Shown: positions 1 to 7,075 of the stretch, piece after piece
How positions within the stretch are numbered: position 1 is the stretch's first letter
Layout of the letters: every line of letters begins with the position of its first letter
Assembly (NCBI GenBank): GCA_029859085.1
Contig: JAOUDU010000006.1
Span: 1-18,067 of the forward strand
DNA length: 18,067 nucleotides
Direction of reading: 5' to 3'
Source of the DNA: Gammaproteobacteria bacterium
GTDB taxonomy: Bacteria; Pseudomonadota; Gammaproteobacteria; Pseudomonadales; Halieaceae
The notes under the pieces: generated by a model
What the model saw: the letters and a program-made list of their open reading frames with translations, nothing else
Told to the model about the DNA's origin: nothing
The model's database searches: none
Position numbers and translations under genes: made by a program

Positions 1-1763
1 ACCGGGGTAATGGACGCCGACAGCAGGTAGCCGTGGGCGGCGTGCAGCTCGATCATATCGAAGCCCGCCCGCTCAGCTCGTCCCACCGCGGCGACGTGCT
101 CGGCGGTCACCCGGACCATATCCTCCCGGGTCATCGCCCTGGGTGACCGGCTGTGGGGCGCAAACGGATGCGCCGAGGGGCCGATGATCTCCCAGCCTCC
201 CTCGTCCAGCGGCTCGTCGGATACGCTGCACTCCCAGGGCTTTTTGGTCGCCCCCTTGGGCCCGGCGTGGCCGATCTGCAGGCATATTTTTGCCCCGGTG
301 CTGGCGTGGGTAAAATCAACGATACGTTTCCAGGCCGCTTCCTGCTGGTCGTTCCAGATCCCTGCGCAGCCGGTGGTGATGCGCGCCTCGGGGCTGACAT
401 TGGTCATCTCGGTGTAGACCAGGCCCGCGCCGCCCTGGGCGAGGGCGCCATAGTGCACCAGGTGCCAGTCCGAAGGCAGGCCATCCTCGGCGCTGTACAT
501 GGACATGGGTGACACCACGACGCGGTTTTTCAGGGCCATTCCCCGCAGCCTGAAGGGGAGGAACATCGGCGGTACCGGCTGCTCGACCGCCCGGCCGAGG
601 GCGAGGCCCGCCAGGTGCTTTTCGTAGCTTTCCAGCCACTCCTTGTCCCGCAGGCGCAGGTTCTCGTGGCTGACCCGCTGGCTGCGCGTGAGCATGGAGT
701 AGTTGAGCTGCTTGGTGTCGAAGGCTTCCACGTAGCGTGGGGCGTTCTCGAACCAGACCATCGCGTTGCGGGCGGCGCTCTGCAGCTTCAGCGCCTCGAC
801 CTCGCGCTCCGCCTGGTAGGCGCGCAGGGCCCGGGGCAGGGCCAGGTCCGAGTCCAGGTGCCTGGCCAGGGAGATGGCGTCCTCCAGCCCGAGCTTGGTA
901 CCGGAGCCGATCGCGAAGTGGGCGGTGTGGGCGGCGTCGCCGATCAGCACGACGCGGTCATTCTTGACCCAGTTGCGGCACAGCACCCTGGGGAAACTGA
1001 TCCAGGCGGAGCCGCGGATATGGGCGGAGTTGGTCAGCAGCTTGTGGCCGCCAAGGTACTTCTCGAAAATCTTTCGGCAGGTCTCCGCGCTCTCCTCGTG
1101 GTTCATGTGCTCAAAACCCAGCGCGTCGTACACGTCTGGCTGGCACTCCACGATGAAGGTGGAGGTGTTCTCATCGAACTGGTAGGCGTGTACCCAGATC
1201 CAGCCGTGCTCGGTTTTTTCGAAGATGAAGGTGAACGCTTCCTTGAAGCTCTGGTGGGTGCCCAGCCAGACGAATTTGTTGGGTCGCAGGTCGATATCGC
1301 AGTCGAAGACGTCGAGGTTGGCGTTGCGGACTTTCGAGTTCAGGCCGTCGGCCGCCACGATCAGGTCCGCATCGGCAAACTGGCTGTCGATGTCATCCAC
1401 GCTGAACTCGTGCTCGAACACCAGGTTGACGCCGAGCTCCATCGCGCGACCGTGCAGAATCTGCAGCATGCGCTTGCGGCCGATACCGATAAAGCCGTGG
1501 CCGCCGGAGCGCTCGACCTCGCCGTTGACGTGGCAGTCGATCATGTCCCAGTGCACCAGCTCGTTGATCATGATGTTGGCGCTGACGGGATCGTTTTTCC
1601 TCAGGTTCTCCATGGTTTCATCGGAGAACACCACGCCCCAGCCGAAAGTATCCCCGGGGCGATTGCGTTCGTAAACAGTGATGTCGGTGGCCGGATCCCG
1701 CAACTTCATCGAGATGGCGAGATACAGTCCAGAGGGGCCGCCGCCCAGGCAGACGATTTTCAT
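1..1763 (-). CDS. Bifunctional aromatic acyl-CoA monooxygenase/reductase (FAD monooxygenase-OYE fusion), 3' end outside window
   Basis: 587 residues are visible; the C-terminus lies beyond base 1. Residues 1 to about 380 form a class A FAD monooxygenase: Rossmann motif GGGPSGL at 7-13 and the later FAD motif GDAAH in the context [19 protein letters not shown]. From about residue 410 an Old Yellow Enzyme domain starts ([12 protein letters not shown]), reaching the HAAHGYLL motif near the edge. This order is that of 2-aminobenzoyl-CoA monooxygenase/reductase and of proteins annotated as salicylyl-CoA 5-hydroxylase/oxidoreductase, usually near 780 residues. These enzymes hydroxylate, and in the fused form also reduce, an aromatic CoA thioester in the cytoplasm. 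Which aromatic acyl-CoA is used cannot be told from sequence. It is divergent from a MarR gene with a palindromic operator between them. The Cys often found in the OYE PMCQY motif is Ser here. The start is the first ATG of the FAD motif, with GGGAAGG upstream. Confidence 0.87.
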   Translation of the reverse strand, partial: MKIVCLGGGPSGLYLAISMKLRDPATDITVYERNRPGDTFGWGVVFSDETMENLRKNDPVSANIMINELVHWDMIDCHVNGEVERSGGHGFIGIGRKRMLQILHGRAMELGVNLVFEHEFSVDDIDSQFADADLIVAADGLNSKVRNANLDVFDCDIDLRPNKFVWLGTHQSFKEAFTFIFEKTEHGWIWVHAYQFDENTSTFIVECQPDVYDALGFEHMNHEESAETCRKIFEKYLGGHKLLTNSAHIRGSAWISFPRVLCRNWVKNDRVVLIGDAAHTAHFAIGSGTKLGLEDAISLARHLDSDLALPRALRAYQAEREVEALKLQSAARNAMVWFENAPRYVEAFDTKQLNYSMLTRSQRVSHENLRLRDKEWLESYEKHLAGLALGRAVEQPVPPMFLPFRLRGMALKNRVVVSPMSMYSAEDGLPSDWHLVHYGALAQGGAGLVYTEMTNVSPEARITTGCAGIWNDQQEAAWKRIVDFTHASTGAKICLQIGHAGPKGATKKPWECSVSDEPLDEGGWEIIGPSAHPFAPHSRSPRAMTREDMVRVTAEHVAAVGRAERAGFDMIELHAAHGYLLSASITP

Positions 1764-1808
1764 ATGGAGGCCTTCCCGATAATGACTTTTGGTGGATTCT
1801 AGGGGAAA

Positions 1809-1848
1809 TTATTTTAAATGTAAAATAAAATATTTTAGCTTTAAACGA
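1809..1848. promoter_or_regulatory. MarR-type tandem operator between the monooxygenase and marR genes
   Basis: This AT-rich stretch sits in GC-rich surroundings. Half-sites are TATTTTA (1810-1816), TAAAATA (1821-1827), TATTTTA (1831-1837) and a degenerate TAAACGA (1842-1848). They form one perfect dyad TATTTTA-N4-TAAAATA (extended to 8-bp arms at 1809-1828) and a second weaker dyad with the same N4 spacing; dyad centres are 21 bp apart. It lies 46 bp upstream of the minus-strand monooxygenase ATG and 55 bp upstream of the marR ATG, right for divergent control and autoregulation. MarR dimers bind such palindromes, so assignment to the adjacent regulator is inference strengthened by the matching site before gcdH. 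Confidence 0.72.
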
Positions 1849-1903
1849 ATCTGCAAAGCGGGCAGAATATGGAGCACGACTACTTAGCAGGCCCGCCCGA
1901 ACG

Positions 1904-2392
1904 ATGAGCAGTGCGCTCGATTCCGAATCCCGCATCCAGGACCATGACCACCTGGCGTTGAAGCTGTGGCTGCGCCTGCTCACCTGTACCAACATGGTGG
2001 AAGGTGCGTTGCGCCAGAACCTGCGCCAGTCCTTTGACAGCACACTGCCGCGCTTCGACCTGATGGCCCAGCTGGATCGCCATCCTGAGAAACTGACGAT
2101 GGGGGAGCTGTCGCGCCTGATGATGGTATCCGGCGGCAACGTCACCGGCCTGGTCAGGCAGCTGGAGGAGGAGGGGCTGGTCAGTCGCGTGCCACTGAAA
2201 ACGGACCGGCGCACCTGGCAGGTGGGCCTGACGGCAAAGGGCAAGCGCCACTTTGATGAAATGGCGGGTGAGCACGAAGGCTGGATAGCGGAACTCTTCG
2301 CGGGTATGGACCACGACCAGCAGGAGGCCCTGATGGATGCGCTGGCGGCCCTCAAGCAGAGTGTGCGCAAGACCAGGAAAGCGGCCGAATAA
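1904..2392 (+). CDS. MarR-family transcriptional regulator
   Basis: This 162-residue protein has the usual MarR length. The winged helix-turn-helix spans about residues 55-115: LTMGELSRLMMVSGGNVTGL is the HTH, followed by the wing with DRR at 101-103 and the LTAKG turn. Flanking N- and C-terminal helices would form the dimer interface. The pattern (STLPRFDLMAQLDR, then VSGGNVTGLV) resembles MarR regulators of aromatic acid catabolism, several of which (CouR/FerC type) respond to CoA thioesters. It is probably a repressor of the divergent monooxygenase gene and of gcdH, released by an aromatic acyl-CoA or a downstream CoA ester. The ligand is inferred, not visible. The Shine-Dalgarno sequence is weak; a 12-codon reading frame ends in an ATGA overlap with this start and could couple translation. 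Confidence 0.93.
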   Translation: MSSALDSESRIQDHDHLALKLWLRLLTCTNMVEGALRQNLRQSFDSTLPRFDLMAQLDRHPEKLTMGELSRLMMVSGGNVTGLVRQLEEEGLVSRVPLKTDRRTWQVGLTAKGKRHFDEMAGEHEGWIAELFAGMDHDQQEALMDALAALKQSVRKTRKAAE

Positions 2393-2400
2393 ATTCGGCC
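2383..2400. terminator. Hairpin across the marR stop codon, candidate bidirectional terminator
   Basis: GGCCGAAT (2383-2390), AA, ATTCGGCC (2393-2400) is a perfect inverted repeat; realistically a 7-bp stem with a TAAA loop. The loop carries the marR TAA stop. It lies between the convergent marR and gcdH genes, 34 bp from the gcdH stop. There is no T-tract on either side, so it may be a weak or assisted terminator or an mRNA 3'-end stabiliser. Confidence 0.4.
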
Positions 2401-2433
2401 ATCAGGGCGCCGCCGCTACTGTCATGATCCCCG

Positions 2434-3618
2434 TCAGAACGCCGGGATATCGGTCTGGGTCCGGCCCAGGATCAGCGCGTGAATATCGTGGGTGCCCTCG
2501 TAGGTGTTCACCACTTCCAGGTTCACCATGTGGCGCATCACCGGGTACTCGTCCGAGATCCCGTTGCCGCCCAGCATATCCCGCGCCTGGCGGGCAATTG
2601 CCAGCGACTTGCCACAGGAATTGCGTTTGATCAGGGAGATCAGCTCCGGCGCGATCTGGCCGGCGTCCATCAGCTGCCCCGCCCGGAAACAGCCCTGCAA
2701 GGCCAGGCTGATCTCGGTCTGCATGTCCGCCAGCTTGAGCTGTACCAGCTGGTTGGCCGCCAGCGGGCGCCCGAACTGCTTGCGGTCCATCACATAATCC
2801 CGGGCGGCATGCCAGCAGCTTTCCGCGGCCCCCAGGGCGCCCCAGGCGATACCGTAGCGGGCATTGTTGAGACAGCCGAAGGGGCCCTTCAGTCCCTCCA
2901 CGTCCGGCAGCAGCTGGTCCCCGGAAACGAATACCTCGTCCATCACAATCTCGCCGGTAATGGACGCCCGCAGTGCCAGCTTGCCCTCGATTTTCGGGGC
3001 GCTCAGTCCAGCCATGCCTTTTTCCAGGATAAACCCGCGGATCTTGCCGTCGTCGGTCTTGGCCCACACCACGAAGACATCGGCGATGGGGCTGTTGCTG
3101 ATCCACATCTTCGCGCCGCTGATTTTGTAGCCGCCATCCACGCTTCGCGCCCGGGTGACCATGGAGCCGGGGTCGGAGCCGTGGTCGGGTTCGGTCAGCC
3201 CGAAGCAGCCTATCCACTCCCCGGTGGCGAGCTTCGGCAGGTATTTTTCCCGCTGCTGCTCACTGCCGTAGGCGTAGATCGGGTACATCACCAGGGAGGA
3301 CTGTACGCTCATCATCGAGCGGTAGCCGGAGTCCACCCGCTCCACTTCCCGGGCGATCAGGCCATAGGAAATGTAGTCGACCCCCGGGCAGCCGTAGCCC
3401 TCGATGGTCGAACCCAGCAGGCCCAGCTCACCCATCTCGCGGAAAATCGCGGGGTCGGTCTCCTCCCTGCGAAAGGCCTCCTGTACCCGCGGCGCCAGTT
3501 TGCCCTGGGCGTACTGCCTGGCCGAATCGCGCACCATGCGCTGCTCGTCCGTGAGTTGCTGCTCCAGCAGGAAGGGGTCCTGCCAGTTCAGGTGCTGCCA
3601 GCGCTTGCCCTTTGCCAT
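2434..3618 (-). CDS. gcdH: Glutaryl-CoA dehydrogenase
   Basis: This 394-residue cytoplasmic FAD enzyme oxidises and decarboxylates glutaryl-CoA to crotonyl-CoA and CO2, passing electrons to electron-transfer flavoprotein. The acyl-CoA dehydrogenase fold is complete. Family-specific signatures are SGYRS with R100, matching the Arg that binds the substrate gamma-carboxylate in human [48 protein letters not shown]; and [13 protein letters not shown] with catalytic E374. These separate it from ordinary short- and medium-chain acyl-CoA dehydrogenases. Glutaryl-CoA arises from lysine and tryptophan and from some aromatic acyl-CoA routes. It is convergent with marR and has a TATTTTA-N4-TAAAATA operator 51 bp before its ATG, identical in plan to the one by marR, which ties it to the aromatic locus. 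The gap to the upstream same-strand gene is 122 bp, so it probably has its own promoter. Confidence 0.95.
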   Translation of the reverse strand: MAKGKRWQHLNWQDPFLLEQQLTDEQRMVRDSARQYAQGKLAPRVQEAFRREETDPAIFREMGELGLLGSTIEGYGCPGVDYISYGLIAREVERVDSGYRSMMSVQSSLVMYPIYAYGSEQQREKYLPKLATGEWIGCFGLTEPDHGSDPGSMVTRARSVDGGYKISGAKMWISNSPIADVFVVWAKTDDGKIRGFILEKGMAGLSAPKIEGKLALRASITGEIVMDEVFVSGDQLLPDVEGLKGPFGCLNNARYGIAWGALGAAESCWHAARDYVMDRKQFGRPLAANQLVQLKLADMQTEISLALQGCFRAGQLMDAGQIAPELISLIKRNSCGKSLAIARQARDMLGGNGISDEYPVMRHMVNLEVVNTYEGTHDIHALILGRTQTDIPAF

Positions 3619-3668
3619 ATCAAGAACCTCGTCCGCCCGATCTCGTTGGGATGCAATCTAGCAGAAAA

Positions 3669-3686
3669 TATTTTAATAATAAAATA
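3669..3686. promoter_or_regulatory. MarR-type operator upstream of gcdH
   Basis: TATTTTA (3669-3675), ATAA, TAAAATA (3680-3686) is a perfect 7-4-7 palindrome, the same half-sites and spacing as the operator next to marR. Its near edge is 51 bp upstream of the gcdH ATG, where a promoter is expected. I found no second dyad here, unlike the marR site. Co-regulation by the MarR protein is inferred from identity of the sites. Confidence 0.7.
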
Positions 3687-3740
3687 ATTTCTTGCCGACT
3701 CAGCCGGCTCAATGGTTGATCCCACCGCATCCAGCCGGTA

Positions 3741-4235
3741 TCAGGCCCCGGCATCCGGCGCTGTGCGGCCGGCGAACACCACCCTCGCCACATGGTCGGA
3801 CAGATCGCTGACGTGGGTGGAGTTCACCTTGCACACCGTCGAGCTTATCAGCCAGCGGCCATCGACCTTCCGGTACTCGTCCTCGTAGTAGGCGCCCAGC
3901 TGGGTCACGCTGCGGGAGTTGGTGTCGATAAGGTGGTAGTAGAGCCCCCACACACCTTTGGCACTGGTTTCATCCAGCAGGTCGATACGCGGGTTCTGGG
4001 CGTGGTGCATCTCCACCATATGCTCGTGGCAGGCCATCTCGGTGAATACTGCCACCAGCGCATCCCGCTGTGTGAATACGCCGATGCGGCCATAGTCGAT
4101 ATGCACCGGTCCCTCCACAAAGCAGTCCCGCACCTTGTCCGGTTGCTTGGTATCGCAAAAGTAAAAATAGTCGTGCTTGAGGCGCTTGATCGCCTCGATA
4201 TCTTCCAGTGCCTGGATGCGGCTTGTTAAATCCAT
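3741..4235 (-). CDS. SnoaL-like (NTF2 superfamily) protein
   Basis: This 164-residue protein starts at ATG 4235 with MDLTSRIQALEDIEAIKRLKHDYFYFCD, the usual beginning of SnoaL-like cone-shaped alpha+beta-barrel proteins (an N-terminal helix pair, then a sheet lining a pocket). Later segments VHIDYG, MHHAQNPRIDLL and YYEDEYRKVDGRWLI fit the family. Members are small cyclases, isomerases, dehydratases or ligand binders, and the reaction cannot be assigned. The reading frame stays open upstream to 4343, but that extension is low-complexity and runs up to the dispersed repeat, so I prefer the internal start despite a weak ribosome site. It is on the same strand as gcdH and the SDR gene but 122 and 211 bp from them, so co-transcription is uncertain. 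No signal peptide is seen. Confidence 0.85.
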   Translation of the reverse strand: MDLTSRIQALEDIEAIKRLKHDYFYFCDTKQPDKVRDCFVEGPVHIDYGRIGVFTQRDALVAVFTEMACHEHMVEMHHAQNPRIDLLDETSAKGVWGLYYHLIDTNSRSVTQLGAYYEDEYRKVDGRWLISSTVCKVNSTHVSDLSDHVARVVFAGRTAPDAGA

Positions 4236-4333
4236 TGGTAGCCCCGAAGTCCAGACCCTGGACCCAAAATTCGGAAATGTATGCCTGGCGGGCTGGGCCA
4301 GGTTCCGGGCGGGGTATCGGCAGGCGGGACCGT

Positions 4334-4389
4334 CTGCAGCCATGGAAGGCTGCAGCGAGCCTACATGGATGTATTTACGGCGTGTCCCG
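4334..4389. repeat. Hairpin-bearing dispersed repeat element
   Basis: CTGCAGCC (4334-4341), ATGGAA, GGCTGCAG (4348-4355) forms an 8-bp hairpin. It runs into GCGAGCC (4355-4361) and then GTATTTACGGCGTGTCCCG (4371-4389). A shortened relative with CGAGCC followed by GTATTCACGGCGAGTCCCG occurs at 14339-14368. The hairpin plus GTATTyACGGCG tail resembles a non-coding repeat that I recall as scattered between genes in many gammaproteobacteria; that recollection was not checked. It lies 57 bp downstream of the SDR stop codon and may help end or stabilise that transcript. Confidence 0.5.
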
Positions 4390-4446
4390 ACTGTCGATAC
4401 CTCGCGTGGAGCCGTTTTACTGAGCCCAACACCAAGCAGAGTATTT

Positions 4447-5382
4447 TCATTTCGTACGGTGTTTAAGCACTTCCGGTGCCAGCGCCTGCAACTGCCGCCG
4501 GATACCGTCGCGCCAGTCCACCCGGGTCTCGCCGATCAGCTCGTGCATCCGGGTGGTATCTATACAAAGGCTGCCAAATGCGGTGGCGGTCTCGTTGAAC
4601 ACCGGCTCGAACCCGGTCAACTCGCCGATATAGGCGCACCACTGCTCGATACTGGCCGACTGCGAGCCGCCGAAGTTGGTAGTGGTGACCTGGGGGGTGG
4701 CGGCTCCCAGCAGGTAGGGGATCTTCTCGATGTAGTCATCCGCGTGGATCGGGTTGTAGCTGTTGGGCCGCTCCGGGTGAATATCGATGGGGATACCCTG
4801 CTGCATCATCAGCATGTGGTAGTACATCCAGCCCCCGTTATCGCCGTAGGGCACGCTGAGGCGGGCGATGGTGGTCGGTATACCCAGTTGCCTCGCGACA
4901 AAACGGCACACGGTTTCGGCGGCGATTTTAGAGATGCTGTAGGTGGGGAACATCGCGCGGTGGTTGTCGCCCAGGGGGTCGCTCTCCCGGCGCGGCTCAT
5001 GGCCGTTGTACTCATATACCGCGGTGGAGGAGATGTGGAGGAACGCGCGGGCCCCGCTGCAGCGGGTCATCAGGTTGCCCACACCCTCGCCGTTGGCGGC
5101 CAGGTCATAGTCGAAGTCACCGCTCTTGACCACGGCGAAATTCAGGACGTAATCGATATCCTGGGGTATCACCGCCAGTGCTGCCGGGTCCGCCAGGTCT
5201 GCCGCCAGCACCCTGGCCCCCAGCGCCTCGATCTTCTCCCGGTCAGCCTGCTTGCTGAACCGGGCCAGCGCGTAGACCTCAGCGGTCTTCGCATAATGCT
5301 CCACCACCGGCAGGGCTACCTGCCCGGTGGGGCCTGTTACCAGGATTTTGGCGCCGTTTAAATCGACAGGTGTCACAGCCAT
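4447..5382 (-). CDS. Extended short-chain dehydrogenase (NAD-dependent epimerase/dehydratase family)
   Basis: This 311-residue protein has an N-terminal Rossmann fold with the nucleotide-binding motif TGPTGQVA at about 16-23, and the catalytic set S118/S119 in HISST, with Y148 and K152 in YSISK. Later segments LSVPYGDNGGW and NPIHADDYIE are typical of extended SDRs such as sugar epimerases and dihydroflavonol- or cinnamoyl-CoA-reductase-like enzymes. It probably oxidises, reduces or epimerises a hydroxyl or carbonyl group with NAD(P)(H); the substrate is unknown. The start has GAGG seven bases before the ATG. The neighbouring SnoaL-like, YbjN-like and DHOD-like genes lie on the same strand, which hints at a shared but unidentified pathway. 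No membrane segment or signal peptide is seen. Confidence 0.88.
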   Translation of the reverse strand: MAVTPVDLNGAKILVTGPTGQVALPVVEHYAKTAEVYALARFSKQADREKIEALGARVLAADLADPAALAVIPQDIDYVLNFAVVKSGDFDYDLAANGEGVGNLMTRCSGARAFLHISSTAVYEYNGHEPRRESDPLGDNHRAMFPTYSISKIAAETVCRFVARQLGIPTTIARLSVPYGDNGGWMYYHMLMMQQGIPIDIHPERPNSYNPIHADDYIEKIPYLLGAATPQVTTTNFGGSQSASIEQWCAYIGELTGFEPVFNETATAFGSLCIDTTRMHELIGETRVDWRDGIRRQLQALAPEVLKHRTK

Positions 5383-5470
5383 TGGGTTGCCTCGCAGTTA
5401 TGTGCCCGGCTGCAGAGTGTACGCCAGAACCCGCGGGTTGAAGTCCCCCAAATGGGTGAAGCGCTCCGGG

Positions 5471-5854
5471 TCAGTGCAGGTCGGTGCGATATATCTCGCG
5501 CTCGTAGCGGTCTGCGGTTTCGGCGATGAAACCCATGGCGTAAGCCAGCTGGTCGTGGCAGTCGCCCTTGAGCAGGTAGGTATCCGTCATGACCAGGTCC
5601 TTGCCCAAAATGGCCAGGGCGCCGAAAGCCAGGCTGGCGTTGAGTCCCAGTACCCCGTTGAGCTGGATCTCCGACAGGGGAGCCACCGGGCCCACGGCGG
5701 TGGTAATCCGCAGTACCTCCTCGCCTTCAAACAGGAAGGTCGCAAAAGAGAGAACCTGGTGGCGCCCGCCGGGGATTACCAGCGTGGCCTGGTTACCATC
5801 ACACTGCCAGTCGTTGCGCAGGCAGACATCAACTACAACCTTGGGGCATTGCAT
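5471..5854 (-). CDS. Small conserved-looking protein, possibly YbjN/type III secretion chaperone-like fold
   Basis: This 127-residue protein has alternating beta segments (ATLVIPGGRHQVLSFATFLF, VLRITTAVGPV), then LNGVLGLNASLAFGALAILG and a C-terminal helix (DQLAYAMGFIAETADRYEREIY). The layout of N-terminal strands, a central LN..L motif and a long last helix ending in AD(R)YE recalls YbjN and CesT-type chaperone folds, which bind partner proteins. I do not recognise a specific family, so this is a fold guess. It is soluble with no signal peptide. It lies 91 bp downstream of the DHOD-like gene and 88 bp upstream of the SDR gene on the same strand. The ribosome site before the ATG is weak. Confidence 0.7.
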   Translation of the reverse strand: MQCPKVVVDVCLRNDWQCDGNQATLVIPGGRHQVLSFATFLFEGEEVLRITTAVGPVAPLSEIQLNGVLGLNASLAFGALAILGKDLVMTDTYLLKGDCHDQLAYAMGFIAETADRYEREIYRTDLH

Positions 5855-5945
5855 GAGGCGGTTATTCCATTGCCGTAAGCTGCCTGCAGTATAGCCGACG
5901 CCCCGCCGCGGGAGGAGTCCTTATCGGGTCAGGTGACCCTGCGCA

Positions 5946-6914
5946 CTACTTCATCCTGTACCCGCTCAGCATCCTCAGGTAATGCCCGCGGGCAAAGGCG
6001 CCGGGGTCGTCGCAGTTGCTCTGGCTCAATGAGCCGCGGATCTGGGTGAGCGAATCGAAACCTCGTTTGCCCAGCCACTTGACCGTGTTGTCCCTAATGC
6101 GCCTGAGGTGTCCCGGGCCGTTGGCGAGCAGTGTGCTGCCCAGGTAGGTCACGTCGGCGCCACACAACAGCATCTTCAGCGCATCCTCCGCAAAATGGAT
6201 GCCCCCGGTGGCGGCCAGGGAGAGCTGCACACGGCCGTGCAGGATCGCAATCCAGCGCATCGCAAGCAGCGAGTCCCCGGACGTGGACAGTTCCAGGGAG
6301 TCCGAGATCGACAGGCTCTCGAGGTCGATATTCGGCTGGTAAAAGCGATTGAACAGCGCCACCCCGGCGGCGCCACTGGCCTCCAGTGCGGTGACCATTT
6401 TGCCCAGCGAACTGAAGTAGGGCGACAGCTTGATCCCGACGGGTATATCCACCCTGCCGGCCAGCGCCGTGAAAATATCGAGCACCCGGCGTTCGACCGA
6501 CGCGGCGGACTCGGTGATGTCCGCCGCCACATAGTACACGTTGAGTTCCAGCGCCGGGGCACCCGCCGCCTCCAGTTCTGCTGCGAAGTCCACCCAGTCA
6601 CCCGCGGATGAGCCGTTCAGCGAGGGGATAACCGGAATATCCAGTGCTGCCCGCAGCTGCCTGAACTGCGCCAGGTACTCCTCGCGGCTGGCCATGGTGT
6701 GGGTGCCGCCGAGGATGTCGCCACCGGCGATATTGCCGATGTCGGCGCCCCGGTTGGCCTCGATCTCTTCCTGGAACAGGGAGTGCATCACCAGCGCGCC
6801 GGCGCCGGCATCCTCCAGTTGCCTCGCGGTATCCAGGTTTTTTGACAGTGGAGTGGAGGACGCCACAAACGGGTTTTCCAGCTCCAGCCCGAGATACCGG
6901 CTACGAAGATCCAC
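5946..6914 (-). CDS. Dihydroorotate dehydrogenase-like FMN protein
   Basis: This 322-residue TIM barrel resembles the DHOD superfamily but belongs to the DHOD-like branch of unknown reaction. It opens with MDLRSRYLGLELENPF. FMN contacts are suggested by K162 in GIKLSPYFSS, by LAATGGI at about 233-239 and by YLGSTLLANG. In true PyrD the orotate site carries an N-x-S-S/C-P-N motif; here the matching place reads LNVYYV, and no base Cys or Ser is evident, so orotate synthesis is unlikely. Homologues are often found beside pyruvate:ferredoxin oxidoreductase genes; none is visible here. The start is GTG, supported by AGGGAG seven to eight bases upstream. It is divergent from the nucleotide-carrier gene, with 161 bp between them. 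Confidence 0.88.
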   Translation of the reverse strand: MDLRSRYLGLELENPFVASSTPLSKNLDTARQLEDAGAGALVMHSLFQEEIEANRGADIGNIAGGDILGGTHTMASREEYLAQFRQLRAALDIPVIPSLNGSSAGDWVDFAAELEAAGAPALELNVYYVAADITESAASVERRVLDIFTALAGRVDIPVGIKLSPYFSSLGKMVTALEASGAAGVALFNRFYQPNIDLESLSISDSLELSTSGDSLLAMRWIAILHGRVQLSLAATGGIHFAEDALKMLLCGADVTYLGSTLLANGPGHLRRIRDNTVKWLGKRGFDSLTQIRGSLSQSNCDDPGAFARGHYLRMLSGYRMK

Positions 6915-7075
6915 GGCCTGACTCCCTCGTTACCATACGCTACAGTCCACCCTGCAAGCACCTCCGCCCATGTTACCTGCCTGAATACTAGGGCAAGTCA
7001 GTGCCCCGACCATTGATGTAGAACAAGTGAAGACGCCCTTCCCTTGGTTATGCTAACGAAGATGATGGACCGGCT
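6915..7075. other. Divergent intergenic region between the DHOD-like and carrier genes
   Basis: These 161 bases separate two divergent starts, so both promoters should lie here. TATGCT at 7049-7054 could be a -10 for the carrier gene but has no convincing -35 partner. No palindrome, riboswitch or small gene stands out. Confidence 0.4.

Noticed and set aside
615..1802. 395-codon open frame on the plus strand
   Set aside because: It is antisense to the monooxygenase/OYE gene, whose translation shows clear FAD and OYE motifs; the plus frame has no family pattern.
2479..3687. 402-codon plus-strand frame opposite gcdH
   Set aside because: GC-rich antisense shadow; the opposite strand encodes complete glutaryl-CoA dehydrogenase.
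4236..4343. N-terminal extension of the SnoaL-like protein
   Set aside because: The family begins at MDLTSRIQALED; the extension is not family-like and reaches into the repeat element.
5428..5439. Perfect 12-bp palindrome AACCCGCGGGTT
   Set aside because: Short and GC-rich, without a T-tract or a second copy; likely by chance.
5926..5939. GGGTCA-GG-TGACCC inverted repeat after the DHOD-like gene
   Set aside because: The stem is only 5-6 bp with a tight loop and no T-tract; insufficient for a terminator call.
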